Assembly: GCA_947492745.1 (NCBI GenBank)
Contig: CANLOE010000062.1
Coordinates: forward strand, 1-42,387
Reading direction: 5' to 3'
Length of the DNA: 42,387 nt
From: an uncultured Cyclobacteriaceae bacterium
GTDB lineage: Bacteria > Bacteroidota > Bacteroidia > Cytophagales > Cyclobacteriaceae
Shown here: positions 1 to 8,220 of the stretch, piece after piece
Layout of the letters: every line of letters starts with the position of its first letter
How positions within the stretch are numbered: position 1 is the stretch's first letter
Made by a program: the position numbers and the translations under genes
Notes under the pieces: model-generated
Told to the model about the DNA's origin: nothing
Databases searched by the model: none
The model's input: the letters and a program-made list of their open reading frames with translations, nothing else

Positions 1-102
1 TTCGGCATAGCACCGCTATGGTGAATGAAGACCGGTGGGCAAAGCTTCTGATATGAAGCTATTTATGCGCGGAATAGTTTCTCTATTGATTATTTTGGGT
101 TA
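1..102. repeat. Family A intergenic repeat, cut by window edge
   Basis: The core ATAGCACCGCTAT lies at about 7-19 and the right end TATTTTGGGTTAAA at 91-104. The stretch reads as the reverse complement of the element at 5885-6057. The other end lies outside the window. Confidence 0.75.
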
Positions 103-1000
103 AATCCATTGATGTGAAATATGTTATGAAACAATGTATGTTTTTTTATGTGGAAATCAAAAGTCTGGAGAGGATAATGGGTTAGACTTATATACTTAGT
201 TATGTTGACCATATTTCGGTTATCACATTGAATCCGGTATATCGTTGAATACAATCCGGAATTCAGCAGTTCATTTGGAAATTTTTCTGTCCGGGCGCAG
301 CGTTTTCAAAATTTTCCGCATCCCACAGGCCGGTCCGAAATCCCTATGGGTTTCGTCCTGCTTAATTTTTATCGATAGGTCCGAGCGTAAGGAAAGGATT
401 CGGAGGGTCCTTTCAGCGGAGGAGCCGGTCTGCCGCGCAGGAGTAAGCGCCCGGCCGGCTTGAGGCGAAACGAACCAAAAGGTAGATACGAAGAGGTCCT
501 CTGCCATTTTGGTAATGAAAAGATGTTTTTCAGCAGGAATGTATATGGATAGGGTCAAATTGAAGCAACATTGATAACCCTATAGGTCCAACGGACGATA
601 TATTGACCAACTGTTAAAATCTTTGGCATAGCTATCTATATAAGTCTATAATGGGTTTAGCGCTACATTATTTCATGTAATTTTTTTGTTGGATGAATTA
701 TAGGATTACTATTGTCAATAGTCTTTATTTGAGGAAATTTTTTTTGAAAATTACTTATCTGCTTTTTATTGAAAAATGATTTATTAGGATAATCATTGAT
801 AGCAAATCTTCAGATATGACTAAATTATAATTATAGTGATAGAATGGAGGAATTTCCCCAAAGTATTACACTAAGAAAAATAGTAATCCATTTCCATGGG
901 AATACTGCAAAATTTTTCATAAATTGAAATTTACTAATTATTTATTTTTTGCCATTATTCAACCTCCCTAACCGCATACTAACGCTAAAACAAAAACCAG
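103..1000. other. Long gap without a convincing gene; GC-rich island at about 290-480
   Basis: Most of this stretch is very AT-rich and stop-dense. An island at about 290-480 is clearly richer in G and C and holds a hairpin (CGAAATCCC at 336-344 with GGGTTTCG at 348-355). Open frames across the island (72 codons on plus, 95 on minus) show no family signature or signal peptide, and I do not call them genes. A structured RNA or a remnant of a longer repeat are possible, but I recognise neither. Confidence 0.4.
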
Positions 1001-1243
1001 ATGAACAAACAATCCAATACACTCCCGCCAAAGGAACGGGAAGAGTGGGGCAAATTGGTCCAAAACGAATTTCCACATTATTTTCAGAATTATGTGCTGC
1101 AAATGAAAGTATCCTACTTTAGTAAAAAAATCAAGAACAATGAACTGGACGTACAGACTGCTGTAGATGAAGTATACGCACTTTGTGAGAAGTACTCCAA
1201 AGCAGTACAGGCTGATTTTAAGGTAATTTTTAAAGAGTGGTAA
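1001..1243 (+). CDS. Small hypothetical protein, 80 aa
   Basis: I do not recognise this 80-residue protein. It is charged and probably soluble and helical, with no signal peptide or membrane segment, and it ends in an aromatic tail (FKEW). It is supported mainly by context: its stop codon is one base before the start of the FIST-like gene, so the two are probably co-transcribed and translationally coupled. It starts at the first ATG after an AT-rich leader and ends exactly at the next gene, which argues against a chance frame. It could be a small partner or regulator of the downstream protein; that is inference. Confidence 0.6.
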   Translation: MNKQSNTLPPKEREEWGKLVQNEFPHYFQNYVLQMKVSYFSKKIKNNELDVQTAVDEVYALCEKYSKAVQADFKVIFKEW

Positions 1244-1244
1244 T

Positions 1245-2246
1245 ATGATAGCGAACCAATTATTTGAACAAAACCAAGTAGAGACCCTAATCGGAGAAAA
1301 CAGGGTGATGGTATTGACGGCACATATCGATGTGCTCAAACGCTTGCCCAAAGGAAACTGGATAGGAGCAACTAGTCCGTACTTCTATGTGCAAGGACAA
1401 AAAGGCCTCATGAACAATGACAAGATTTTCGTTACTGATTTTACACCCTATGCCAAGGAGTTTAACATAAAATCCTATGATAAAGAATTAATTACCACCG
1501 TGGCCGAAAACGGCTACAAAAACGGCTTTAATTTTTTGATTTTACCCTCTCAAGCTGATATTACGACTTCATTTTCGCAGCATTCGATGAGTTATCCCAA
1601 TGTTTTTGATAATCCTCTCGTAGGCCTGGTTGCCGGAGCGGAACTGGAAGAGTGGCAAGAGGCAAGGAATATTCGAGTATTCAATGGGCAGACGGGAGCA
1701 TCTTTTGATGATAGTGGGGTAGTTCTTCACGTAGCTCTGGATGAAGGGCAGGCTGCCCGTCTGGAGATCATCAATGTTTTCGAACCCAACGAAGATATTG
1801 TTATCGAAGTAGAGGAAGATGGACCAGTGGTAAAAGATTGCCTTATCAACGGAAAACAGGGAAATCTTTACGATTTTCTGAAAGAAAGGGATTTACTGAC
1901 TATTTCAACTCCATTTGTCTGTAATCTTAGCGGTGCTAAAATCAATTTCAGCCCGATTACCTTCGATGAAAGTGAGAGGACCGTTATGTTTGCCTCTTCC
2001 CTAGTGGCAGGAGAGAAGTTTTTGCGGGCACATCCCTTATCGAATTATCCCGTCGCTTTCAAAGATGCCATCGAGTCTATACCAGAGGATAAGGACGATT
2101 TGATATTCAGCTGTAATTGTCTCTATAACTACCTGTTTGGTGATATGGAAGAGCATGATCTGGGAGTATCGGGAGCCGTATCATTTGGAGAGATAGGATA
2201 CCGCTTATTAAATCAGACCTTTACCTATTTGGTCATCGACAAATAA
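1245..2246 (+). CDS. FIST-like protein (sensory/signalling type), 333 aa
   Basis: The N-terminal part has a GNWIGATSPYF motif (residues 37-47). The last 50 residues resemble the end of FIST domains: a segment LIFSCNC (286-292), then GAVSFGEIG (310-318) and an NQTFTYLVID finish. FIST domains are predicted small-ligand sensors found alone or fused to signalling modules. I recall a domain-of-unknown-function family (DUF6976) with the same N-terminal GNWIG motif, but cannot confirm membership. No signal peptide or membrane segment is visible, so it should be cytoplasmic. It follows the 80-residue gene after one base, and a repeat begins directly after its stop. Confidence 0.65.
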   Translation: MIANQLFEQNQVETLIGENRVMVLTAHIDVLKRLPKGNWIGATSPYFYVQGQKGLMNNDKIFVTDFTPYAKEFNIKSYDKELITTVAENGYKNGFNFLILPSQADITTSFSQHSMSYPNVFDNPLVGLVAGAELEEWQEARNIRVFNGQTGASFDDSGVVLHVALDEGQAARLEIINVFEPNEDIVIEVEEDGPVVKDCLINGKQGNLYDFLKERDLLTISTPFVCNLSGAKINFSPITFDESERTVMFASSLVAGEKFLRAHPLSNYPVAFKDAIESIPEDKDDLIFSCNCLYNYLFGDMEEHDLGVSGAVSFGEIGYRLLNQTFTYLVIDK

Positions 2247-2248
2247 GT

Positions 2249-2364
2249 AATACAAATTTAGGTTTTGAATTTCGTGTAAGGTTCGTGAATCATAAGGTTT
2301 GCCAACACAGAGTGGGGTGAAATGAACAATACTATAGGCGAAAGTTGAGAGCGATATTTGTATA
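2249..2364. repeat. Family B repeat (TATACAAA-type ends)
   Basis: The left end TACAAATTTAG lies just behind the stop of the FIST-like gene and the right end ATATTTGTATA at about 2354-2364. The ends are inverted relative to each other and match those at 15303-15468. The interior is diverged. Confidence 0.5.
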
Positions 2365-2399
2365 GTACCGATTAGAGTGTGAAATTAGAAACTGTTTTT

Positions 2400-2492
2400 A
2401 ATTACATGCCAAAAGAAATACATATAGCAATGAGCATGACAGAGAAAGTAAAAAGCTAGAGTTAAATGTCATTTATGTACATTCCATGTAAT
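2400..2492. repeat. Diverged family C repeat
   Basis: Blocks such as AGCAATGAGCATGA and TACATTCCATGT resemble the regions at 8050-8140 and 35600-35720. The GATAGC core is not present here. The call rests on patchy similarity judged by eye. Confidence 0.35.
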
Positions 2493-2493
2493 A

Positions 2494-2669
2494 TTTAAAC
2501 CCAAAATGTCCATTAGAAAATCTATTCCGGACTTAACTGGCTTCAAATCAGTAAATGAATACGTTTTTTGAATTCACCGTAGCGGTGCTACGCTGAACCC
2601 AAGAAAACGCACTGACTTATTGCCATTTAAGTCCTCATGACGAAGTTCCAACGAACATTTTGGGTTAAA
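2494..2669. repeat. Family A repeat, copy near-identical to 28659-28833
   Basis: The ends are AAACCCAAAATGTCC (2497 on) and ACATTTTGGGTTAAA, and the core hairpin CGTAGC-GGT-GCTACG is near 2579-2593. By eye it differs from the copy 26 kb away at only about eight positions, which implies recent spread or gene conversion. Confidence 0.85.
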
Positions 2670-2720
2670 ACATAAATCTGTATTGGATGGTTTAAGCATG
2701 GAACGAACCTACTTTTACAC

Positions 2721-2754
2721 AAAGGGGCTGCTTCTTTATCGAGGCAGCCCCTTT
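2721..2754 (-). terminator. Rho-independent-type terminator after tpx
   Basis: AAAGGGGCTGC and GCAGCCCCTTT form an 11-bp perfect stem around a 12-base loop. It begins five bases beyond the tpx stop codon and is followed by a T-rich stretch on the minus strand. Confidence 0.85.
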
Positions 2755-2758
2755 GATG

Positions 2759-3256
2759 TTATAAAGCTTGTAAAGCAGCATCGTAGTCAGGCTCGTCCAC
2801 GATTTCCGGAACCAGTTCGGTATAGGCTACTTTTCCTAAAGCGTCCAATACGACCACGGCGCGCGCATCGAGTTTTTTCAATGGACCGTCTACCATTTCT
2901 ATCCCATAGTCTTTGGCAAAGTCATCACTTCTAAAGTCGGATAAGGTAGTGACATTTTCCAGACCTTCGGCACCACAGAAGCGGGCTTGGGCAAAGGGCA
3001 GGTCTTTGGAGATACAAAGTACTACCGTGTTTTCCAGCTGACTTGAGGCTTTGTTGAAATGCCTCACAGAAGCAGCGCAGGTACCTGTATCGATACTGGG
3101 AAAGATATTCAATACTACTTTTTTGCCTTTGTAGTCCTCTAAAGAGGCTGGGGACAGGTCATTTTTGGTCAAGCTGAAGCCAGGGGCCACACTACCGACT
3201 TCGGGCAGTTCAGCATTTGTAGTGACGGGGTTTCCTTTCAAGGTTATTTTAGCCAT
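2759..3256 (-). CDS. tpx: Thiol peroxidase (Tpx, atypical 2-Cys peroxiredoxin)
   Basis: Tpx reduces hydrogen peroxide and organic peroxides using thioredoxin, in the cytoplasm or periplasm depending on the organism. The length of 165 residues is typical. The peroxidatic cysteine is C60 in the motif SIDTGTC, and the resolving cysteine is C94 in ARFCGAEGL, the Tpx spacing. The N-terminal KGNPVTT and the APGFSL motif also fit. There is no signal peptide, so it should act in the cytoplasm. It is a single-gene unit with its own terminator and a repeat-rich upstream gap. Confidence 0.95.
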   Translation of the reverse strand: MAKITLKGNPVTTNAELPEVGSVAPGFSLTKNDLSPASLEDYKGKKVVLNIFPSIDTGTCAASVRHFNKASSQLENTVVLCISKDLPFAQARFCGAEGLENVTTLSDFRSDDFAKDYGIEMVDGPLKKLDARAVVVLDALGKVAYTELVPEIVDEPDYDAALQAL

Positions 3257-3479
3257 AGGTTTGGGATTTTTGTTATCTGTTTATATAAATAGTGAATAAT
3301 GATGTTTACGACATACACTGGTAATACTCGTTTTTCGATATAGTAGGCACAAGGCCCAGTGAAGATAAGAATAACAGTATTATGAAAACTTTATGAGTGC
3401 CTTCCAACAGTTATACCGAGTGCTATTGCTTAGGTGCAAAGTTATTGCTTTTTGCTCCAGATTATTCAATGACCCTTCC

Positions 3480-3579
3480 ATTACCGAATAAACTTCCTCA
3501 AATCAGTGAAATGAACATGTTTTGAATTCACCAAAGCGATGCTTTACTGAATCCGGAAAATCACCCCCATCACCGTATT
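3480..3579. repeat. Partial family A repeat
   Basis: It contains TTTTGAATTCACC followed by a degenerate core AAAGCGATGCTTTA and then TGAATCC, matching half of a family A element. It is interrupted by a family B end at 3580. Confidence 0.55.
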
Positions 3580-3673
3580 TTATACAAATTTGGATTTCAG
3601 ATGTCGTATAAGATTCTGCGGGTCACATTAGTTTCAATCAAGGCGATAACCGCAGGGTCAGAGTGAAGCAAAA
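3580..3673. repeat. Partial family B repeat
   Basis: It begins TTATACAAATTTGG and contains the blocks GTCGTATAAGATT and CAATCAAGGCGATAACCGC, which recur inverted at 15303-15468. The far end is missing and a family A arm follows directly. Confidence 0.65.
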
Positions 3674-3841
3674 CATGCATTGGAAAATCTACTGCGGATC
3701 TAAATAGCTGCAAACCGGTCGTTGCACTACGTTTTTTGAATTCACTATAGCGGTGCTATGCCGAACGAATCCAAATGGCCGGTATTTTACTATTTATACA
3801 CTCATCACGATTTCTATCCATCAATTTGTATTCAACCCAAA
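3674..3841. repeat. Family A repeat (mosaic copy)
   Basis: The core TATAGCGGTGCTATG is at about 3748-3762 and the right end TTCAACCCAAAA at about 3831-3841. The left arm matches the reverse complement of the arm at 42190-42260. The right arm matches the element at 5885-6057, so arms are combined differently in different copies. Confidence 0.75.
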
Positions 3842-3908
3842 ATACTCTTTTCGTCGTGGTTTTCCTTTCGGCTTATCTGCTTGTTCTCCTCCAAAAGGAT
3901 GATAAATC

Positions 3909-5816
3909 TCAGTTCTTTATGTCATGGCCCAATAGTTTATCGAGACTATGGGTGGAGACAAAATGGTAATTGGGTCTTGCTTTGGCATAAATATCCAGAG
4001 CCCTTTTTCTTCCTTCTTCACCCTTTATCAGTTCACTGTAAATGGGCATAAGAAATTTTCTGCGACCTGTCCGGATAAGGAAAGCCTCCAGTTGTGGATA
4101 GGCTTTTTCATAGTCCTGCCGGATAACGGGTACCATCCAAGCAGCAAAGATTTCGGAGTTGCCCGTATGACTAAGGCCAAAGGTCTCATCGAGTACCGCT
4201 AATTGCCCTAAAGAGATGTCCTCGGGCAGCGACCGAATAAAGTGCTGTAGTTCATGGGAACTCCATTGAGTTTTTACTGTATTTGGGAGCTGTCCCGTCT
4301 CCAGCCATGCGCTCAAAATGGCATCTACCTTAGCAAAACGGTCGGATTTGGGTCGGGGTGCATTGTCCGGAAGACCTTTCCCATAGATCCATTTTTTATA
4401 TACCATGGGCTCCATGTCAACACTGTTTTTTTCGAGCAGGTGCTCTTTCATATAATCGATAAAAGCCTCGGTCGTCATGACCTGAAAAGCATTATCTTCA
4501 AAATAAGTTTTGACAAATGCATCGAAGATCTCCCTACCGACCTTTTCTTCCAACATCCTTAGGAAAAGATACCCCTTATCGTAGGCAATGGCCGTCACGC
4601 CATCATCAGGGTTGCGGCCTTCAAGGTCCAATTTGAGTCGGGTGTCCTGGCCCTGTCCATCGGCTATCATACTGGTTATTTCTTCTTTCAGGTCCGTTAC
4701 TGCCAGAGCGGCGAGCATCTCGGCATAATCCCGGCCGTACAGTGCCTCCATGATGCGTTGCTCAAAATATACCGTAAAGCCTTCATTGAGCCAAAAGTCG
4801 TTCCAAGTGGCATTGGTCACCAAGTTTCCCGACCAAGAGTGGGCCAGTTCATGAGCTACCAAGGAAGTAAGGGAGCGGTCCCCCGCCAGAATGGTCGGCG
4901 TAGCAAATGTCAGTCTGGGGTTTTCCATCCCTCCAAAAGGGAAACTGGGAGGAAGTACCACAATGTCATAGCGCTCCCACCGATAGGGCCCATAGAGTTC
5001 CTCCGCTGTTTTGACCATAGCTTCCAGTGCTCCAAATTCGTAAGTGGCCTTGGCCAGTGTCGAGGGTTCGGCATACACTCCCGTTCTTGGTCCTATGGCA
5101 GCAAATTCGATATCTCCGACCGTCAGCGCAAACAGGTAAGCGGGTATGGGCTGTGCCATAGTAAAGCTATAGACTCCATCCTTCGTTTTTTCCTGAGGGT
5201 TTTCTGCACTCATCAGTGCCATAAGTTCGCGCGGCACCTCTACTTTAGCCGAATAGGAAAAACGTATACCGGGAGAATCTTGGACAGGTAACCAGCTTCT
5301 GGCCAGAATAGCTTGAGACTGGGTGAACAGAAAAGGCTGTTCCTTGCCTGCCGTCTGCTCCACTGAAAGCCACTGTAGTGCTTCGGCACCAGCCGTAGTG
5401 GAGTAATATACGGTGACCCATTCGGTATTCTCCTTGATATCGATATGCAGACCTCTACCCAAGTGCGGTTGCGCCGGAGATAGACTGTAGCTTGTTTCTT
5501 CCTCATTGGTACCAATGGTCACTCGATCGATCTCTAGGGCTTTCGTGTCCAAGACCAATTTTTGGGCATTGGCCAAGGCCTCGATCTGCCATCGGGCCAC
5601 ACCCCTTATCCTCTGATGTTCAAAGTCTACTTTGGCTTCCCAGTCCAAATGGACTATCCTCGCTTCATGGGGCTGCGCAAAAGAATGAATGTCCTTTACT
5701 TCTAATTTCATAGTCTGACCACTGTTTGGTTCGGTATTCTCTAAGGTACTCTTGTTCTGGGTACAGGCCTGGAGTAAAAACATACTCAGCATCAGAACAG
5801 TAAAAGTCTTGTACAT
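3909..5816 (-). CDS. M1-family zinc aminopeptidase, lipoprotein
   Basis: This 635-residue protein removes N-terminal amino acids from peptides, like the aminopeptidase/leukotriene A4 hydrolase branch of family M1. It has the exopeptidase motif GGMEN (295-299), the zinc motif HELAH (322-326) with third ligand E345 in LNEGF, and a helical C-terminal domain of the LTA4-hydrolase type. The start is set at 5816 because there the protein opens with a lipoprotein signal, MYKTFTVLMLSMFLLQAC, lipidated on C18. A frame open further upstream runs into a repeat and is not used. The lipoprotein signal places it at the envelope facing the periplasm, probably in peptide scavenging. It stands alone between repeat-filled gaps. 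Confidence 0.93.
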   Translation of the reverse strand: MYKTFTVLMLSMFLLQACTQNKSTLENTEPNSGQTMKLEVKDIHSFAQPHEARIVHLDWEAKVDFEHQRIRGVARWQIEALANAQKLVLDTKALEIDRVTIGTNEEETSYSLSPAQPHLGRGLHIDIKENTEWVTVYYSTTAGAEALQWLSVEQTAGKEQPFLFTQSQAILARSWLPVQDSPGIRFSYSAKVEVPRELMALMSAENPQEKTKDGVYSFTMAQPIPAYLFALTVGDIEFAAIGPRTGVYAEPSTLAKATYEFGALEAMVKTAEELYGPYRWERYDIVVLPPSFPFGGMENPRLTFATPTILAGDRSLTSLVAHELAHSWSGNLVTNATWNDFWLNEGFTVYFEQRIMEALYGRDYAEMLAALAVTDLKEEITSMIADGQGQDTRLKLDLEGRNPDDGVTAIAYDKGYLFLRMLEEKVGREIFDAFVKTYFEDNAFQVMTTEAFIDYMKEHLLEKNSVDMEPMVYKKWIYGKGLPDNAPRPKSDRFAKVDAILSAWLETGQLPNTVKTQWSSHELQHFIRSLPEDISLGQLAVLDETFGLSHTGNSEIFAAWMVPVIRQDYEKAYPQLEAFLIRTGRRKFLMPIYSELIKGEEGRKRALDIYAKARPNYHFVSTHSLDKLLGHDIKN

Positions 5817-5884
5817 GTTTTGATTTATTAGAGGGGCATCCGTTCTTGAACCCCGATTGTTCATTGGAAAATCTACTGTGGGAT

Positions 5885-6057
5885 TAAACCCAAAATGATC
5901 AATAGAGAACCTATTCCGCGCATAAATAGCTTCATACCGGAAACTTTGCCCACCTGTCTTCATTCACCATAGCGGTGCTATGCCGAACGAATCCAAATGG
6001 CCGGTATTTTACTATTTATACGCTCATCACGATTTCTATCGATTAATTTGGGTTAAA
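5885..6057. repeat. Family A repeat upstream of the M1 peptidase
   Basis: The ends are TTAAACCCAAAATGATCAA and GATTAATTTGGGTTAAA, with the core CATAGCGGTGCTATG near 5967-5981. The element begins about 70 bases upstream of the peptidase start, so it probably lies in or next to the promoter. Confidence 0.85.
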
Positions 6058-6190
6058 TATCTTCACATTAGTGAAATGGGCATATTTTTTGGATCATATG
6101 CTTGGCGATGCTATGCTGAACCCAATAAAATACCCTGATTTATGGATATTTGAACCTTCGTAACGAAGTGCTAATGCATAATCCAAGTTG
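6058..6190. repeat. Diverged family A repeat
   Basis: It contains TTTTTTGGATCATATGC, a degenerate core TGGCGATGCTATGCTGAACCC and then AACGAAGTGCTAATGCAT. It abuts the previous copy and ends just past the stop of the RidA-like gene. Confidence 0.55.
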
Positions 6191-6194
6191 AGGG

Positions 6195-6731
6195 CTACTG
6201 TTCTTTTAGGGCTACAATCATTTCTATCTCCACAGCGATATTAAAGGGTAGCGAACCCATACCGACTGCTGCGCGGGTATGCTTCCCTTTATCACCAAAG
6301 ACAGCCACCAAAAGATCGGAACAACCGTTGATGACCTTTGGATGATCTTTGAAATCGGGTGTGGCATTGACCATGCCCCTCACCTTAATGATGCGCTTCA
6401 CCTTGTTCAGGTCACCTATCTCCGCTTTGAGGCTGGAAAGTAGCGAAATAGCAGCATATCTGGCAGCTTCTACTCCTTCTGCTATGATCATGTCTTCTCC
6501 CAGACGTCCCTTGACAGAAGTCCCATCAGGTTTTTGGGGGCCATGTCCTGAGAGAAAAACCAGATTGCCCTCGCGAACGGCTTTGACATAGTTGGCTACG
6601 GGTTCTGTCGGTGTGTACAGTGTGATTCCCATATCCTTTAACTTTTTTTCATAGCCCTGAGCTTGAAGTGCTTGGCCATAGACCAAGAGAAATAAGAAGG
6701 CCAGAGAAGAACAGAATTGTCGCATGGTCAT
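6195..6731 (-). CDS. RidA/YjgF-family protein with signal peptide
   Basis: RidA proteins hydrolyse reactive enamine/imine intermediates; other family members have unknown roles. The sequence shows the family core, with FLSGHGPQ, a central helix region and RAAVGMGSLPFNIAVEIEM near the C-terminus. The Arg opening this last block fits the family's active-site position. Unlike cytoplasmic RidA it carries a signal peptide, MRQFCSSLAFLFLLVYGQALQA, which sets the start at 6731 (or 6725) rather than upstream. The mature protein should be about 155 residues and periplasmic or secreted. An enamine-scavenging role outside the cytoplasm is uncertain. Confidence 0.85.
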   Translation of the reverse strand: MTMRQFCSSLAFLFLLVYGQALQAQGYEKKLKDMGITLYTPTEPVANYVKAVREGNLVFLSGHGPQKPDGTSVKGRLGEDMIIAEGVEAARYAAISLLSSLKAEIGDLNKVKRIIKVRGMVNATPDFKDHPKVINGCSDLLVAVFGDKGKHTRAAVGMGSLPFNIAVEIEMIVALKEQ

Positions 6732-6892
6732 TTTTTTTGTGAAAGAAGGATAGATTTTAAGACATTGATAGATACAATAATAGCAATGCTTTGACGATAG
6801 CACCTACAGTTCTATCGATAGATAAGACTATTCTATCTAAATTATTCGATTTCATTCGAAAAAAGCGAAATCTTTGATCAAAAAAAACCAAA

Positions 6893-7711
6893 ATGGAAAA
6901 CATCGAACAATACATTCCCCAACTCGATTGGAACATGATCTTAGGCTACCTCTTAAAAGGCCTTGGCGCTATACTTACTTTACTGATAGGGCTGAGGGTC
7001 ATCAAGATAGTGATACGCTTTCTGAGCCGCATGATGGAAAAGCGAAACTATGACCCTACCTTGAGGCCGTTTTTGCTCAACCTCCTGAGCTGGACATTGA
7101 AAGCAATGCTCTTCATCAGCGTTGCTTCTATGGTAGGTATACAGACGACCTCTTTCGTAGCGGTTATCGGTGCTGCCGGTCTGGCCATAGGCCTGGCCTT
7201 GCAAGGTACCTTATCCAATTTTGCCGGTGGTGCCTTATTGATGATTTTCAAGCCTTATAAGGCCGGTGACCTTATAGAGGCTCAAGGTCACTTGGGTGTG
7301 GTAAAGGAAATCCAGATTTTCACGACTATCCTTACCTCTCCGGAAAACAAAATGATCATCATACCGAATGGAGCGATTTCCAACGGGGATATTACCAACT
7401 ATTCCGTTTTGGGATTGATACGTGTGGACCTGACCATGGGTATCAGCTACTCGGCCAGTATCGACGATGCCAAAAGAGTACTACTGGAGGTGATGACGCA
7501 GCACGACAAGGTATTGGTAGAACCCGCTCCCTTTGTCGGTGTGGTAGAGTTGGCGGATAGTTCTGTTAACTTGGCCGTCAGACCGCATTGCAAACCTGAA
7601 CATTACTGGGATGTCTATTTTGATATCTATGAAGCAGGTAAAAAAGCACTGGATGCACATAATATCGAGATACCTTTTCCACAAATCGATGTGCATATGG
7701 CAAAGAATTGA
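6893..7711 (+). CDS. MscS-family small-conductance mechanosensitive channel
   Basis: MscS channels open on membrane tension and release solutes during osmotic downshock. The 272-residue protein has three N-terminal membrane segments (about 18-42, 62-82 and 88-117). The third is the glycine/alanine-rich pore helix. It continues into the family motif FKPYKAGDLI (119-128) and the beta-domain segment IIIPNGAISNGDITNYS. The length is close to E. coli MscS. It is transcribed divergently from the RidA-like gene across a 160-bp gap. A family A repeat begins at the base after its stop codon. Confidence 0.95.
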   Translation: MENIEQYIPQLDWNMILGYLLKGLGAILTLLIGLRVIKIVIRFLSRMMEKRNYDPTLRPFLLNLLSWTLKAMLFISVASMVGIQTTSFVAVIGAAGLAIGLALQGTLSNFAGGALLMIFKPYKAGDLIEAQGHLGVVKEIQIFTTILTSPENKMIIIPNGAISNGDITNYSVLGLIRVDLTMGISYSASIDDAKRVLLEVMTQHDKVLVEPAPFVGVVELADSSVNLAVRPHCKPEHYWDVYFDIYEAGKKALDAHNIEIPFPQIDVHMAKN

Positions 7712-7888
7712 TTCAACCCGGATCATGCGTTGGAGCTTGGTTATGAGGGCTTACAAAGTAATAAATCAGGGTGTTTTATCGGATTCAGCGTAGCACCGCT
7801 ACGGTAAATTCGAAAAATGCATTCACTTTACTGATTTGCAGCTATTTAAGGCCGTAATAGAAGGAGCTAATGCATGACCCGGGTTTAA
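7712..7888. repeat. Family A repeat abutting the MscS stop codon
   Basis: The ends are TTCAACCCGGATCATGCGTT and AATGCATGACCCGGGTTTAAA, with the core GCGTAGCACCGCTACGG near 7787-7803. The element starts exactly at the base after TGA, so it may serve as the 3' end signal of the channel mRNA. Confidence 0.85.
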
Positions 7889-7979
7889 ATTCCATGAAAA
7901 CGAAGCATTGTATGATAAGGCAATAATAGCATCGAATACTGAGAGGAAATATCCCTTTACCAGTTTGAGGTGCAGTACC

Positions 7980-8160
7980 AATGCTTTGCCCCTAATTGAC
8001 GCAGATAGCAGCGCTATCTGCGGATATTTCAACGAAATCATACACCAGAAGATGATATACAGCAATGAGCAGATGAATACAGTACTCAACTTAGCGTGAA
8101 TACCTTCACTGCGGATTCCATTGTGAACATTAAAAATAAAAGATACACCCTTCAAAACAG
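7980..8160. repeat. Family C repeat
   Basis: The perfect hyphenated palindrome CAGATAGCAGCGCTATCTG is at 8002-8020. Downstream blocks (AGCAATGAGCAGATGAA, then GATTCCATTGTG and TAAAAGATACA) match the region at 35560-35720. Confidence 0.65.
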
Positions 8161-8180
8161 TCTCCTAGAGTGAAACAGGC

Positions 8181-8188
8181 TAAATTTG
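8181..8188 (+). promoter_or_regulatory. Putative Bacteroidota -7 element upstream of ypdA
   Basis: TAAATTTG matches the TAnnTTTG consensus of this phylum and lies 32 bases upstream of the start codon. I do not see a clear TTG at the -33 position. Confidence 0.45.
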
Positions 8189-8220
8189 CAGTCGAAAGAA
8201 AATTTTGAACCACTCTATCT

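Noticed and set aside
271-558. 95-codon frame on the minus strand
   Set aside because: No family signature, no signal peptide, and it covers the GC-rich island where open frames arise easily.
4758-5291. 177-codon frame antisense to the M1 peptidase
   Set aside because: A shadow of the strongly supported peptidase gene in another frame.
7823-8155. 110-codon frame on the minus strand in the gap before ypdA
   Set aside because: It lies over repeat sequence (end of family A and family C) and has no recognisable domain.
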